From positions 1-13,628 of the forward strand of contig DASYAN010000372.1 of assembly GCA_036501345.1 (NCBI GenBank): a stretch of DNA of 13,628 bases, in the 5' to 3' direction. Below, in pieces: positions 8,185-13,628 of this stretch. Source of the DNA: DASYAN01 sp036501345. GTDB lineage: Bacteria > Chloroflexota > Ktedonobacteria > Ktedonobacterales > Ktedonobacteraceae. Positions within the stretch are counted from its first letter, which is position 1. Each line of letters opens with the position of its first letter. The translations under genes and the position numbers were made by a program. A model generated the notes under the pieces. The model was not told where the DNA came from. It did no database searches and was given only the letters and a program-made list of their open reading frames with translations.

Positions 8185-8221
8185 GAAAGCTGTATGCTCG
8201 GAAACGGGCCTGTACAGTTTG
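8185..8221 (+). ncRNA. Domain V of outer group II intron
   Basis: GAAAGC is followed by CTGTA pairing with TACAG, a small internal bulge, and GCTCG pairing with CGGGC across a GAAA tetraloop. It has the same base motif as the first intron's domain V at 2475 and differs from the inner intron's. Confidence 0.85.
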
Positions 8222-8273
8222 GGAAGGGGGTAACGGAAAAGGATTATAATCTCTTATGATACCTCGCCGGTAC

Positions 8274-8307
8274 TCTACTTCATTTTGAAGCCGAGCAGAG
8301 GAGGTAA
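8274..8307 (+). pseudogene. 3' remnant of the IS3 transposase after the twintron
   Basis: Just after the outer intron a short frame reads LHFEAEQRR and stops at TAA 8305-8307, resembling the last residues of IS3 orfB proteins after the conserved STLGYLSP segment. The middle of that segment is absent, so a few codons are deleted. A CGCCGGTACTCTACT stretch at 8266-8280 could read RRYST in another frame, which makes the exact intron-exon border uncertain. Confidence 0.45.
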
Positions 8308-8411
8308 CTCCTTTGCTTAGGTTAACAATCGATAACGAAAACATTCCTCACTAGCTATGTGAGTCCTGTCACCTATGAACAGACAAGAGAAAGGACTGAA
8401 TTTCAGACGAT

Positions 8412-8440
8412 TTGACAAATAGATGCTTTTGTGATAAAAT
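8412..8440 (+). promoter_or_regulatory. Strong sigma70-type promoter upstream of the MFS gene
   Basis: TTGACA at 8412-8417, a 17-bp spacer and TAAAAT at 8435-8440. It lies about 290 bp before the MFS start codon and just downstream of the IS3/intron block, so it may supply the exporter with its own transcript. Confidence 0.65.
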
Positions 8441-8729
8441 TGAATATATTAGCGTAAAAAGTCAACGTAAAAATGTAACGTTTAATGTCTCTCATTATCA
8501 TCTTCTTTTAGCGTTTTCGCGTTTTCCAATCGCTCTTGTTTCCACGTCTAAGCACGCCACGAAAACGGGGCAACCTCATATTTAAAGGAGCGCAGCAATA
8601 GTGAGGTTGTTATTTTCTGTTCGCTTTGCCAGAGACAGAGCCACACTAACTGATGGTTGAGCATAAAACTCCCTTGCGAAAACGAAGCAAAGGCTGAAAG
8701 CTCTGCCCTCCATTGTAAGGAGTTCATGC
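8441..8729 (+). other. Long leader before the MFS gene
   Basis: No gene is visible. An 8-bp inverted repeat CAACCTCA (8571-8578) and TGAGGTTG (8602-8609) with a 23-nt loop is followed by a T-rich run (TTATTTTCTGTT) and could act as a weak terminator or attenuator. The ribosome binding site TAAGGAG for the MFS gene lies at 8716-8722. Confidence 0.4.
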
Positions 8730-9995
8730 ATGAATGTTAAACCTACTATATCTCCGGAAGAAAGAACCGATGTACACCCAAAGTCGTTCTGGCGTAACCG
8801 TGACTTCGTGTTGCTCTGGGGAGGACAGACTGTCTCCTCATTGGGGTCGAGCATCTCAAACGTTGCATCCGCGCTTCTTGTCCTTGCTCTTTCACATTCG
8901 CCTTCACAAGTAGCATTTATTACAAGTGTAGAAGCTTTGCCTTTTTTCTTCCTTACACTACCAGTTGGGGCACTCGTGGACCAATGGAATCGTAAGCGGG
9001 TTATGTTCCTGTGTGACCTTGGGCGTGCTGTTTCCCTAGGCAGTATTGCGTTTGCTATTGTAATTGGGCATCTGACACTTATCCAACTCTACGTTGTTGC
9101 AGTAGTTGAGGGATCCTTAGCTACGATCTACAACATCGCAGCTCTAGCAGGAATCCCCCGTGTGGTCCCTAAAAAGCAACTCGGACAGGCAACATCGGCA
9201 ACCTATGTAAGTAGTAATGCGGTTTCGCTTATTGGTCCACCCATTGGCTCCTTCCTCTTCACCGTGGCCCGAGCTGTGCCATTTTTTGCTGATGCACTCT
9301 CTTATCTCGCCTCGGTTGCCTCGCTTCTATGGATGCGGACAGAACTGCAAGGGAAACGTGATAAATCAGGACGCAACGTCCTACACGACCTCGCAATTAA
9401 TTTGGTGACAGGTTTCACCTGGATGTGGAAACAGCCGATGTTGCGCTTTCAAGCGCTCGCTGGATGCATCGTCAGTCTGGCACTCTATCCGACTACTCCG
9501 CTTGCCATCGCGCTTGTGACGCAGCTACATGCTCCTGAGGCAAGTGTTGGTATTATCTTTACCATTGGTGCTCTGGGAGGCCTTGGCGGCGGACTCTTTG
9601 GGGCGTGGTTTCAACGAAAGTTACCATTCGGCTTCATCATGATCTCTATGTTTAGCCTTCTTGCGCTACTTTTCCTTGGCTACCTTGTTGCCCCCAATAT
9701 TATCTGGCTCGGCATCGTAATAGCCTTAATCTCTCTCGTCGAGTCGATTGGCAGTATTGCCAACGTCACTTATCGGCTTGCACTAACTCCTGATGATTAT
9801 CAGGGGCGTATCAATAGTATTCACCGCTTTGTGGGCTTTGGTATAGGCCGCCCATTGGGTGCTGCACTGCTAGGAGTCCTGCTGGTAAGCAGCGGAGTAA
9901 ATAGTGCCGTTTTAGTCTTCAGTGGAATGTTGGCTGTCTTTGCACTTGCGACTTTGCTCTACAAACCGGTGCGCACGATGGCACGATTAGACTAA
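8730..9995 (+). CDS. MFS transporter, DHA3/enterobactin-exporter-like
   Basis: A 421-residue integral membrane protein with about twelve hydrophobic segments and a cytoplasmic N-terminus whose first membrane segment follows FWRNRDFVLLWGGQTVSSLG (20-39), the usual opening of the DHA3 group. The MFS motif A region reads GALVDQWNRKR (80-90) between the second and third segments. These proton-driven exporters remove drugs, siderophores or peptides. Start ATG at 8730 has TAAGGAG 7 bases upstream. Length is normal and there is no frame damage, so it is likely functional despite the surrounding mobile DNA. Its neighbours suggest export of the product of the local NRPS locus; the real substrate is unknown. 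Confidence 0.92.
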   Translation: MNVKPTISPEERTDVHPKSFWRNRDFVLLWGGQTVSSLGSSISNVASALLVLALSHSPSQVAFITSVEALPFFFLTLPVGALVDQWNRKRVMFLCDLGRAVSLGSIAFAIVIGHLTLIQLYVVAVVEGSLATIYNIAALAGIPRVVPKKQLGQATSATYVSSNAVSLIGPPIGSFLFTVARAVPFFADALSYLASVASLLWMRTELQGKRDKSGRNVLHDLAINLVTGFTWMWKQPMLRFQALAGCIVSLALYPTTPLAIALVTQLHAPEASVGIIFTIGALGGLGGGLFGAWFQRKLPFGFIMISMFSLLALLFLGYLVAPNIIWLGIVIALISLVESIGSIANVTYRLALTPDDYQGRINSIHRFVGFGIGRPLGAALLGVLLVSSGVNSAVLVFSGMLAVFALATLLYKPVRTMARLD

Positions 9996-10226
9996 TTCCT
10001 GGCCCGTAACGGTTATGTTGCAAAAAGAAGCCACATCTGATAACGCTCTGTCAACGATATTCTGCAACAGAAGTGATAAATCGGCTAGAGGTTCGAAAAA
10101 ATGCAGGCCGAAGTTCGAAAATGAACCTGTTGCATCTGGAAAATTCCCATCCCGTCTGGTATACTCCTTGTGAGAGCATATAAATTCGTATTTTGGGTTT
10201 TCTTCTGGTCGAAAGCGGGTCACATT

Positions 10227-10499
10227 ATGTCTCAGCCAGGAGTACGTGGGATCAATTTGTTCAAAATCGCTGGGCGCTCGATATCAGGATGGATTCTGAG
10301 CTACAAAACGGAAGACGCTCGTTCTGTGCGGCAGCCATTCTGTAGCCAGATGGAAGAACGGTTACTGCTCCATCTCGAATATCACCCTCAGGTGGCTTGA
10401 TATGGGTGTGGTGATATCAGTCTTCAATTTGCACAAGTCTACAAGATAGTACCTTCGACGCGTCAAGGCCAAAAGGTCGGTGATTCACTAGTGGTATGA
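10227..10499 (+). pseudogene. Decayed gene resembling a TnsA-like transposon endonuclease
   Basis: From ATG 10227 the frame reads about 57 residues, including DARSVRQPFCSQMEERLLLH and EYHPQVA, to an in-frame TGA at 10398-10400. The same frame then stays open (YGCGDISLQFAQVYK) to 10497-10499. The pattern of an early Gln/Ser-Glu region with a hydrophobic LLLHLEYHPQV reminds me of TnsA-like endonuclease N-termini from large-repertoire mobile elements, but the catalytic core is missing. The in-frame stop and short length mark it as a remnant. The family call is weak, the pseudogene state moderate. The 230 bp before it (9996-10226) hold no recognisable gene; two copies of GTTCGAAAA lie at about 10092 and 10114. 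Confidence 0.35.
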
Positions 10500-10640
10500 G
10501 CCTGAAGTGGGAGTCTGACCTGGGTGCTGAGAAGCACCACCGTCTTGGACGCTTCTTTCAGGCAAGCACGTGGAAGAGATTCTTCACAAGGAAGCACCCC
10601 GTTGGCTCATCCAAAAGCATTGACGTGATGGAGGAAACGA
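10500..10640 (+). other. Possible IS110 left end / bridge-RNA leader
   Basis: This lies directly upstream of an IS110 transposase start. It contains a perfect hairpin GGTGCT-GAGA-AGCACC (10523-10538) and a smaller GGCC-AAAA-GGTC just before (about 10468-10479). In IS110-group elements the bridge RNA is encoded in the 5' non-coding end before the transposase, so this could be a relic of such an RNA. It is inferred from position and hairpins only. Confidence 0.35.
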
Positions 10641-10742
10641 ATGGAACTGGTCTACGAACGCTGTTGTTGCCTGGATGTCCACAAGATTCTTCCGAATGCT
10701 CCCTTCGGTTTCAGTCGGAAGGATGTATATTATTGCGAATAA
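10641..10742 (+). pseudogene. N-terminal stub of an IS110-family transposase
   Basis: ATG at 10641 follows GGAGG. The first 15 residues, MELVYERCCCLDVHK, match the start of IS110-family (DEDD) transposases, including the first catalytic Asp in LDVHK; a Cys replaces the usual Gly before Leu. After Lys15 the similarity ends abruptly and the frame stops at 10742. The junction is marked by an inverted repeat CTTCCGA / TCGGAAG at about 10687-10720. So the element was cut right after the first motif. Confidence 0.8.
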
Positions 10743-11059
10743 TGCGCTCAACTTCTATTTGGAATAACATACAAGATTGTTGTAGCATGTCTCATCGTGC
10801 TGATCAATAACCAGATACGAACCTTTCACACAACCACCCGGGAGTTGTTGTTGCTGGTGGATTAGTTGGCGGTTGCAGGTGTCACCTAGGACCAAAAGTG
10901 CTTGTAAAGCTGATTTATACACTATTGTCTTCTTGTTGCAATCTCGTTATGCATCTCGTGGTAAGAGCCATTTCATTTAAACATTTACAGTTGGTATCCT
11001 CGATGATTTCTTGCAACACAACCAATTTGAACGAACGGTGAGTAGAAAGGATAGATATA
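10743..11059 (+). other. Gap before the BtrH-like gene
   Basis: I see no gene here. It has a small ATTATT-GCG-AATAAT inverted repeat at its left edge (10729-10743) and several TTG-rich stretches. A GAAAGGAT site at about 11046-11053 is the ribosome binding site for the next gene. No convincing promoter was found. Confidence 0.45.
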
Positions 11060-12088
11060 ATGCAATACCTAAAAGATATCGCTAGACACGATCCGAATCT
11101 CCGGTTTGAAACGTACGGCCAGAGTTGTTACTCGGCCGTAAAGTATCTAGCTTGTAGTGTCTTTGATCCTATTGCACCAGACCTTTTCTATGCATACCTT
11201 TATCTCTATAGTCACTATGATCTCATCAATGCACCTGCATGCTCAGACGTTTTGCTTGCACAGCCATTCGATCCACAGATGCTGGAACGCTATGTCCTAG
11301 AGGAGAAATTAGGTATAGAGATTGTTGAGATTCCAGTTCAGGGGCGACTTGGCAATGCTGTCCAGCAAGTTCTTGAGCAGCGCCTGCCCGTGCTATTGCC
11401 AACGAATAAAAGGTGCTTATTTCGACAGGATGTAGATGAACATCCATATCCGTTGTTAGTCATTGGATACGATCAGCAATCTGCAATGTTTACTGTATAT
11501 GATGATATACGCAATCATCCCATGGCACAGAATAAAAAAGGCGAAATGTATGTTTCTATTGCAATAGAAGAAGAAATATTAGAACAAGCATTCCGTGCTC
11601 CTATGAAAAATTTCCAGTTTGCTAAGGATACAATCCAAATCATTCGTCCATCAGGGCGTCTTCGTATTCCTGACATACGTGAGGCTCTCAACGATATTAT
11701 TCAACAAATTGCTTTGCAGCAAGAGAATGGAGGTCAAATTATTACAAAGAAAATCAAGGACCTTCTCTTGCCGAGAATATTCGAAGAGGAATTAGAGCAT
11801 GTTGGCTTCACAAGAAATCAACTGCGTTACATTAATTCCCAAAAAATTCTTGGTTTCATGCTCTCGAAGTTTCTCACGAAACAGTATACCGATTCCTCAT
11901 GCAACGAGCAAGTATTGCAAGCGAATCTGGCGACTTGGCATGCGTGGAAGACATTATTGACCGTTTTAGAGATGATGAAGTTCAGAAGGCAGAGAGAGGA
12001 AAAGATTGTGGAGACTATGATTGCAAAGGTAATATCCGCAGAAGAGCGTTTCCTGAAGGTAGTTGGCGGACTACTGTTGCATTCATGA
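11060..12088 (+). CDS. Papain/C39-fold BtrH-like protein, possible acyl- or aminoacyl-transferase
   Basis: A 342-residue soluble protein. GQSC (Cys23) followed by a hydrophobic helix, DEHPYPLLVIGYD with His128, and TVYDD with Asp148/149 give the Cys-His-Asp order of papain-like C39/BtrH N-terminal domains. In butirosin synthesis BtrH transfers an acyl chain from a carrier protein; relatives occur in NRPS/PKS clusters. The C-terminal half (about 190-342) is helical and charged with no recognised motif. Start ATG at 11060 follows GAAAGGAT. The next gene begins 8 bp after the stop with its own ribosome binding site, so the two were an operon. Whether the protein is a transferase, a peptidase or a non-catalytic relative cannot be told from sequence. 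Confidence 0.5.
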   Translation: MQYLKDIARHDPNLRFETYGQSCYSAVKYLACSVFDPIAPDLFYAYLYLYSHYDLINAPACSDVLLAQPFDPQMLERYVLEEKLGIEIVEIPVQGRLGNAVQQVLEQRLPVLLPTNKRCLFRQDVDEHPYPLLVIGYDQQSAMFTVYDDIRNHPMAQNKKGEMYVSIAIEEEILEQAFRAPMKNFQFAKDTIQIIRPSGRLRIPDIREALNDIIQQIALQQENGGQIITKKIKDLLLPRIFEEELEHVGFTRNQLRYINSQKILGFMLSKFLTKQYTDSSCNEQVLQANLATWHAWKTLLTVLEMMKFRRQREEKIVETMIAKVISAEERFLKVVGGLLLHS

Positions 12089-12095
12089 GGAGTGT

Positions 12096-12152
12096 ATGAA
12101 AAATGACTCTCTCTTGAAAAATATACATCCAACAGGCGATCAAAAGACCTGA
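12096..12152 (+). pseudogene. 5' end of a gene cut short after the BtrH-like gene
   Basis: GAGGAG at 12087-12092 sits just before ATG 12096, and the frame codes only 18 residues (MKNDSLLKNIHPTGDQKT) before TGA at 12150-12152. The last codons lie in sequence that also codes the end of an antisense IS110 transposase from 12140. The strong start signal and operon spacing suggest that a real downstream biosynthetic gene was truncated by insertion. Its product cannot be recognised from 18 residues. Confidence 0.5.
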
Positions 12153-12270
12153 GTAACCACTTGTAACTCGACTTGGTAGCCTAGTTTCTCCAAACGTCGT
12201 ACCAGTCGCTTCTCAGTGGCCACCGGTTATGCTCATCGAAGTAGTTGTCGCCTAAACCGATGTACGAGAC
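12140..12270 (-). pseudogene. C-terminal remnant of an IS110-like transposase (antisense)
   Basis: On the minus strand the sequence reads YIGLGDNYFDEHNRW and, after a frameshift near 12215, ATEKRLVRRLEKLGYQVELQ to a stop at 12140-12142. This looks like the usual C-terminal tail of IS110-type transposases (LGADYFD then a basic helix RLVRRLERLGYxVxL). No more of the gene is present on either side. It may or may not belong to the same lineage as the N-terminal stub at 10641, which points the other way. Confidence 0.5.
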
Positions 12271-12355
12271 GTGTTTGGACAGCATATCCCATCCGCTTTC
12301 GTAAAAATCCCATTGCCTACCTCGCTGCTCTGGAAACTCAACTTCTCACGTAAAG

Positions 12356-12391
12356 ATTGCCATTCAGCAAAAAGGGGCTGAATGGCAATCC
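12356..12391 (+). repeat. Perfect 14-bp hairpin
   Basis: GATTGCCATTCAGC (12356-12369) and GCTGAATGGCAATC (12378-12391) pair perfectly around an 8-nt loop. No T-run follows, so a simple rho-independent terminator is unlikely. It may be the end of a mobile element or a stem from a regulatory RNA. Confidence 0.9.
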
Positions 12392-12870
12392 TCACATGAT
12401 GCGAGCCTGAAACTCTCTTCCCTCCTCTCAAAATAAGCGTCCCTCAAGCAATATTTGCTATTCAGTGGGATTTTTTGCAATACAGCCCCGACTATCCGAC
12501 TTTTCCATTGTGGGTCTCTGAAGTTTGTTATCCCTCCTACAGAATGTTACATTGGGAGGATGATGGTCATGAGGCTTTTTCATTTCTGAGAAGAAATGAT
12601 ATTTATGAACTAAAAAGGTGTAACTATAGTGTACCAATTAGCCATTGACGTTTGTTTATATAAATATTATATTCTAAGGGAGAGTCTTGAAAGGCCATCA
12701 GCTTCATGTGATCTACTATCTAATCGTAGGGAAGAACTGGAGACTGGGGAAATGTGTTTCATCTCAGAGTATGAGAATGACAAGTCTACTACTTAGAAAA
12801 ATGCAAAGATGGAGGTAAGTCACTATAAACTACACTATTAGGTAAAAGCCATGTTTGAGGAAAGGAAGCC
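12392..12870 (+). other. Non-coding stretch before the IS1634 remnant
   Basis: No gene is visible. A hairpin CATTTCT-GAGA-AGAAATG lies at 12581-12598, and the AT-rich promoter described below lies at 12645-12673. The region around 12840-12870 may be a decayed upstream part of the transposase. Confidence 0.4.
12645..12673 (+). promoter_or_regulatory. Sigma70-type promoter candidate
   Basis: TTGACG at 12645-12650, a 17-bp AT-rich spacer and TATATT at 12668-12673. It could drive transcription through the transposase remnant into the adenylation-domain gene. Confidence 0.45.
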
Positions 12871-13512
12871 GTGATGTCTAGAAACAAAGAAGACAACGCT
12901 ATTTCTATGGCATTGGTCCCCCAGGAACACTATGGCAAGCCAGGACGTCCTGATGCTCAGGAAAAACCAGTGCATACTACCCGGAAGGTGGTGCCGATCT
13001 TGGTGATCGACGAAGGCGCAATGGCTCGAGAAGCTGATTGCCGTGCCGACTTTCTCATTGTCACCAATGTGCTCTCTACCCGCAAGCTCTCCGATGAAGC
13101 TCTCTTTGCTGTCTATAAAGAGCAATGCAGTGTCGAGCATGGCTTTCGCATCCTCAAAGATCCTTTATTCTTAGCGTCCTCCGTCTTTGTAAAGAAGCCA
13201 AGCCGTCTAATCGCCCTCAGTTTCATTATTGAGTTCTGTTTGCTCGTCTATCGCCTGACCGAACATCGCTTGCAGCAGAGCGAGGAAACCATCCCCAATC
13301 AGATCAACAAACCCATTGCCAAGCCTGCTATGCGCTGGGTCTTCCAATGCTTTGAAGGGGGTGAACTGCTCCATGTCCACATCGGGTCGGGTTGGCAGAC
13401 TCGCATTTTACGTCTGCAACCTCTCCATCACAAGATTCTGCGCTTGCTTGGTCTTGCCTACCAACAATTCTATTTTTTGTCTTCTTGGAACTGCCGAATG
13501 TGGGCAAGCTAG
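12871..13512 (+). pseudogene. IS1634-family transposase, C-terminal part
   Basis: About 213 residues resembling the C-terminal half of IS1634-type DDE transposases. Key parts are FLIVTNVL and LSDEALFAVYKEQCSVEHGF (about 60-110), then FRILKDPLFLASSVFVKKP with the conserved Glu-x-x-Phe-Arg region, LALSFIIEFCLLVY, and PAMRWVFQCFEGGELLHVHI near the end. Family proteins are usually 500-600 residues, so the N-terminal half with the first two catalytic Asp is missing and the copy is dead. The ATG at 12871 is only the first in-frame Met. It stops at 13512, overlapping the AGGAGG site of the next gene. Confidence 0.85.
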
Positions 13513-13521
13513 GAGGTTTAT

Positions 13522-13628
13522 ATGCCTTATGTGCTTGTTGACTTACTTCATGATGCAGCTAATCAAATTCCTCAGAAGATCGCGGTTACCTGTGGAGCAG
13601 ATCAGCTAACATACAAAGAGTTAAAAGA
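13522..13628 (+). CDS. Start of an adenylate-forming enzyme, probably NRPS (partial)
   Basis: ATG at 13522 follows AGGAGG at 13511-13516. The 35 codons seen before the window ends read VDLLHDAANQIPQKIAVTCG, then a stretch ending LTYKELK. This matches the first segment of AMP-binding domains (LLxxxAxxxPxxxAVxxxxxxLTYxEL), as in NRPS adenylation domains or acyl-AMP ligases. It would activate an amino or carboxylic acid with ATP for loading on a carrier protein. The MbtH gene at the other end of the window favours an NRPS. It could also be a stand-alone ligase. Confidence 0.82.
   Translation, partial: MPYVLVDLLHDAANQIPQKIAVTCGADQLTYKELK

Larger units (their letters stand above)
5247..8273 (+). 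mobile_element. Outer group II intron of a twintron (ORF-less type)
   Basis: The 5' end GTGTGACCCG at 5247 parallels the first intron (GTGTGCCACA at 1814): in both, 27 nt precede two adjacent hairpins (37 and 36 nt here and there), then 17 nt follow. In this copy the inner intron (5327-7681) begins at that point; from 7682 the two introns again line up without a gap for 62 nt, ending in a shared CGAAGGCGTT. Further shared blocks are GCTAG plus ACGT near 7957 and 8040-8053. Domain V is at 8185-8221, and domain VI can fold as GGGGTA/TACCTC around 8226-8265. The 3' end is either 8262 or 8273 (both end AC). Without the inner element it would be about 670 nt with a very short domain IV and no protein gene. 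The host is an IS3 pseudogene. Confidence 0.82.

Noticed and set aside
10170..10400. GTG at 10170 as start of the TnsA-like remnant
   Set aside because: It has no ribosome binding site and adds a hydrophobic stretch unlike the rest; the in-frame ATG at 10227 is preferred, though the gene is decayed in any case.
1..13628. CRISPR array, tRNA or rRNA genes
   Set aside because: No regularly spaced repeats, cloverleaf or ribosomal RNA sequence was seen on either strand.

Overview
The window reads as accessory DNA of a Chloroflexota bacterium of the Ktedonobacteria type. This is inferred from the mix of nonribosomal-peptide (NRPS) accessory genes, IS110, IS3 and IS1634 debris, group II introns and integrase-like pseudogenes at moderate GC; no marker gene proves it. 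All intact genes are on the plus strand, with good AGGAGG-like ribosome binding sites. They form an interrupted biosynthetic locus: an MbtH-like protein (48-278), two small uncharacterised proteins (346-621, 712-1047), a luciferase-like flavin monooxygenase (3344-4369), a DHA3-type MFS exporter (8730-9995), a papain/C39-fold BtrH-like protein (11060-12088) and the first 35 codons of an adenylate-forming enzyme, probably an NRPS adenylation domain (13522 to the window end). MbtH would assist adenylation domains, the monooxygenase and BtrH-like protein could tailor or release the product, and the exporter would remove it.

Between these genes lies mobile DNA. At 1470-2882 an integrase-like pseudogene is split by an ORF-less group II intron (about 1814-2571). 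The flanking reading frames rejoin if it is removed, and it has a clear domain V (2475-2511) and a minimal domain IV hairpin. At 4357-5246 a decayed IS3-family transposase follows the monooxygenase and is itself interrupted by a second ORF-less intron of the same lineage (about 5247-8273, domain V 8185-8221).

The main discovery is that this second intron is a twintron. A third, unrelated, reverse-transcriptase-bearing group II intron (5327-7681, its own domain V at 7571-7604) sits in its domain I. Cutting out 5327-7681 restores nucleotide-for-nucleotide spacing with the first intron over about 80 nt around the junction. The inner intron's reverse transcriptase/maturase/HNH gene is broken by a 52-bp insertion made of two palindromes (20 bp and 32 bp, 6523-6574) placed exactly inside the conserved PQGG-VASPLL motif. 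Removing exactly 52 bp restores the reading frame. So the window shows four layers of nesting: IS3 copy, outer intron, inner intron, palindromic mini-element.

Downstream of the exporter are a decayed gene resembling a TnsA-type endonuclease (10227-10499), an IS110 transposase start with a possible bridge-RNA leader (10500-10742), a gene cut short right after the BtrH-like gene (12096-12152) by an antisense IS110 tail (12140-12270), and an IS1634-family transposase C-terminal part (12871-13512) that ends 9 bp before the adenylation-domain start codon.
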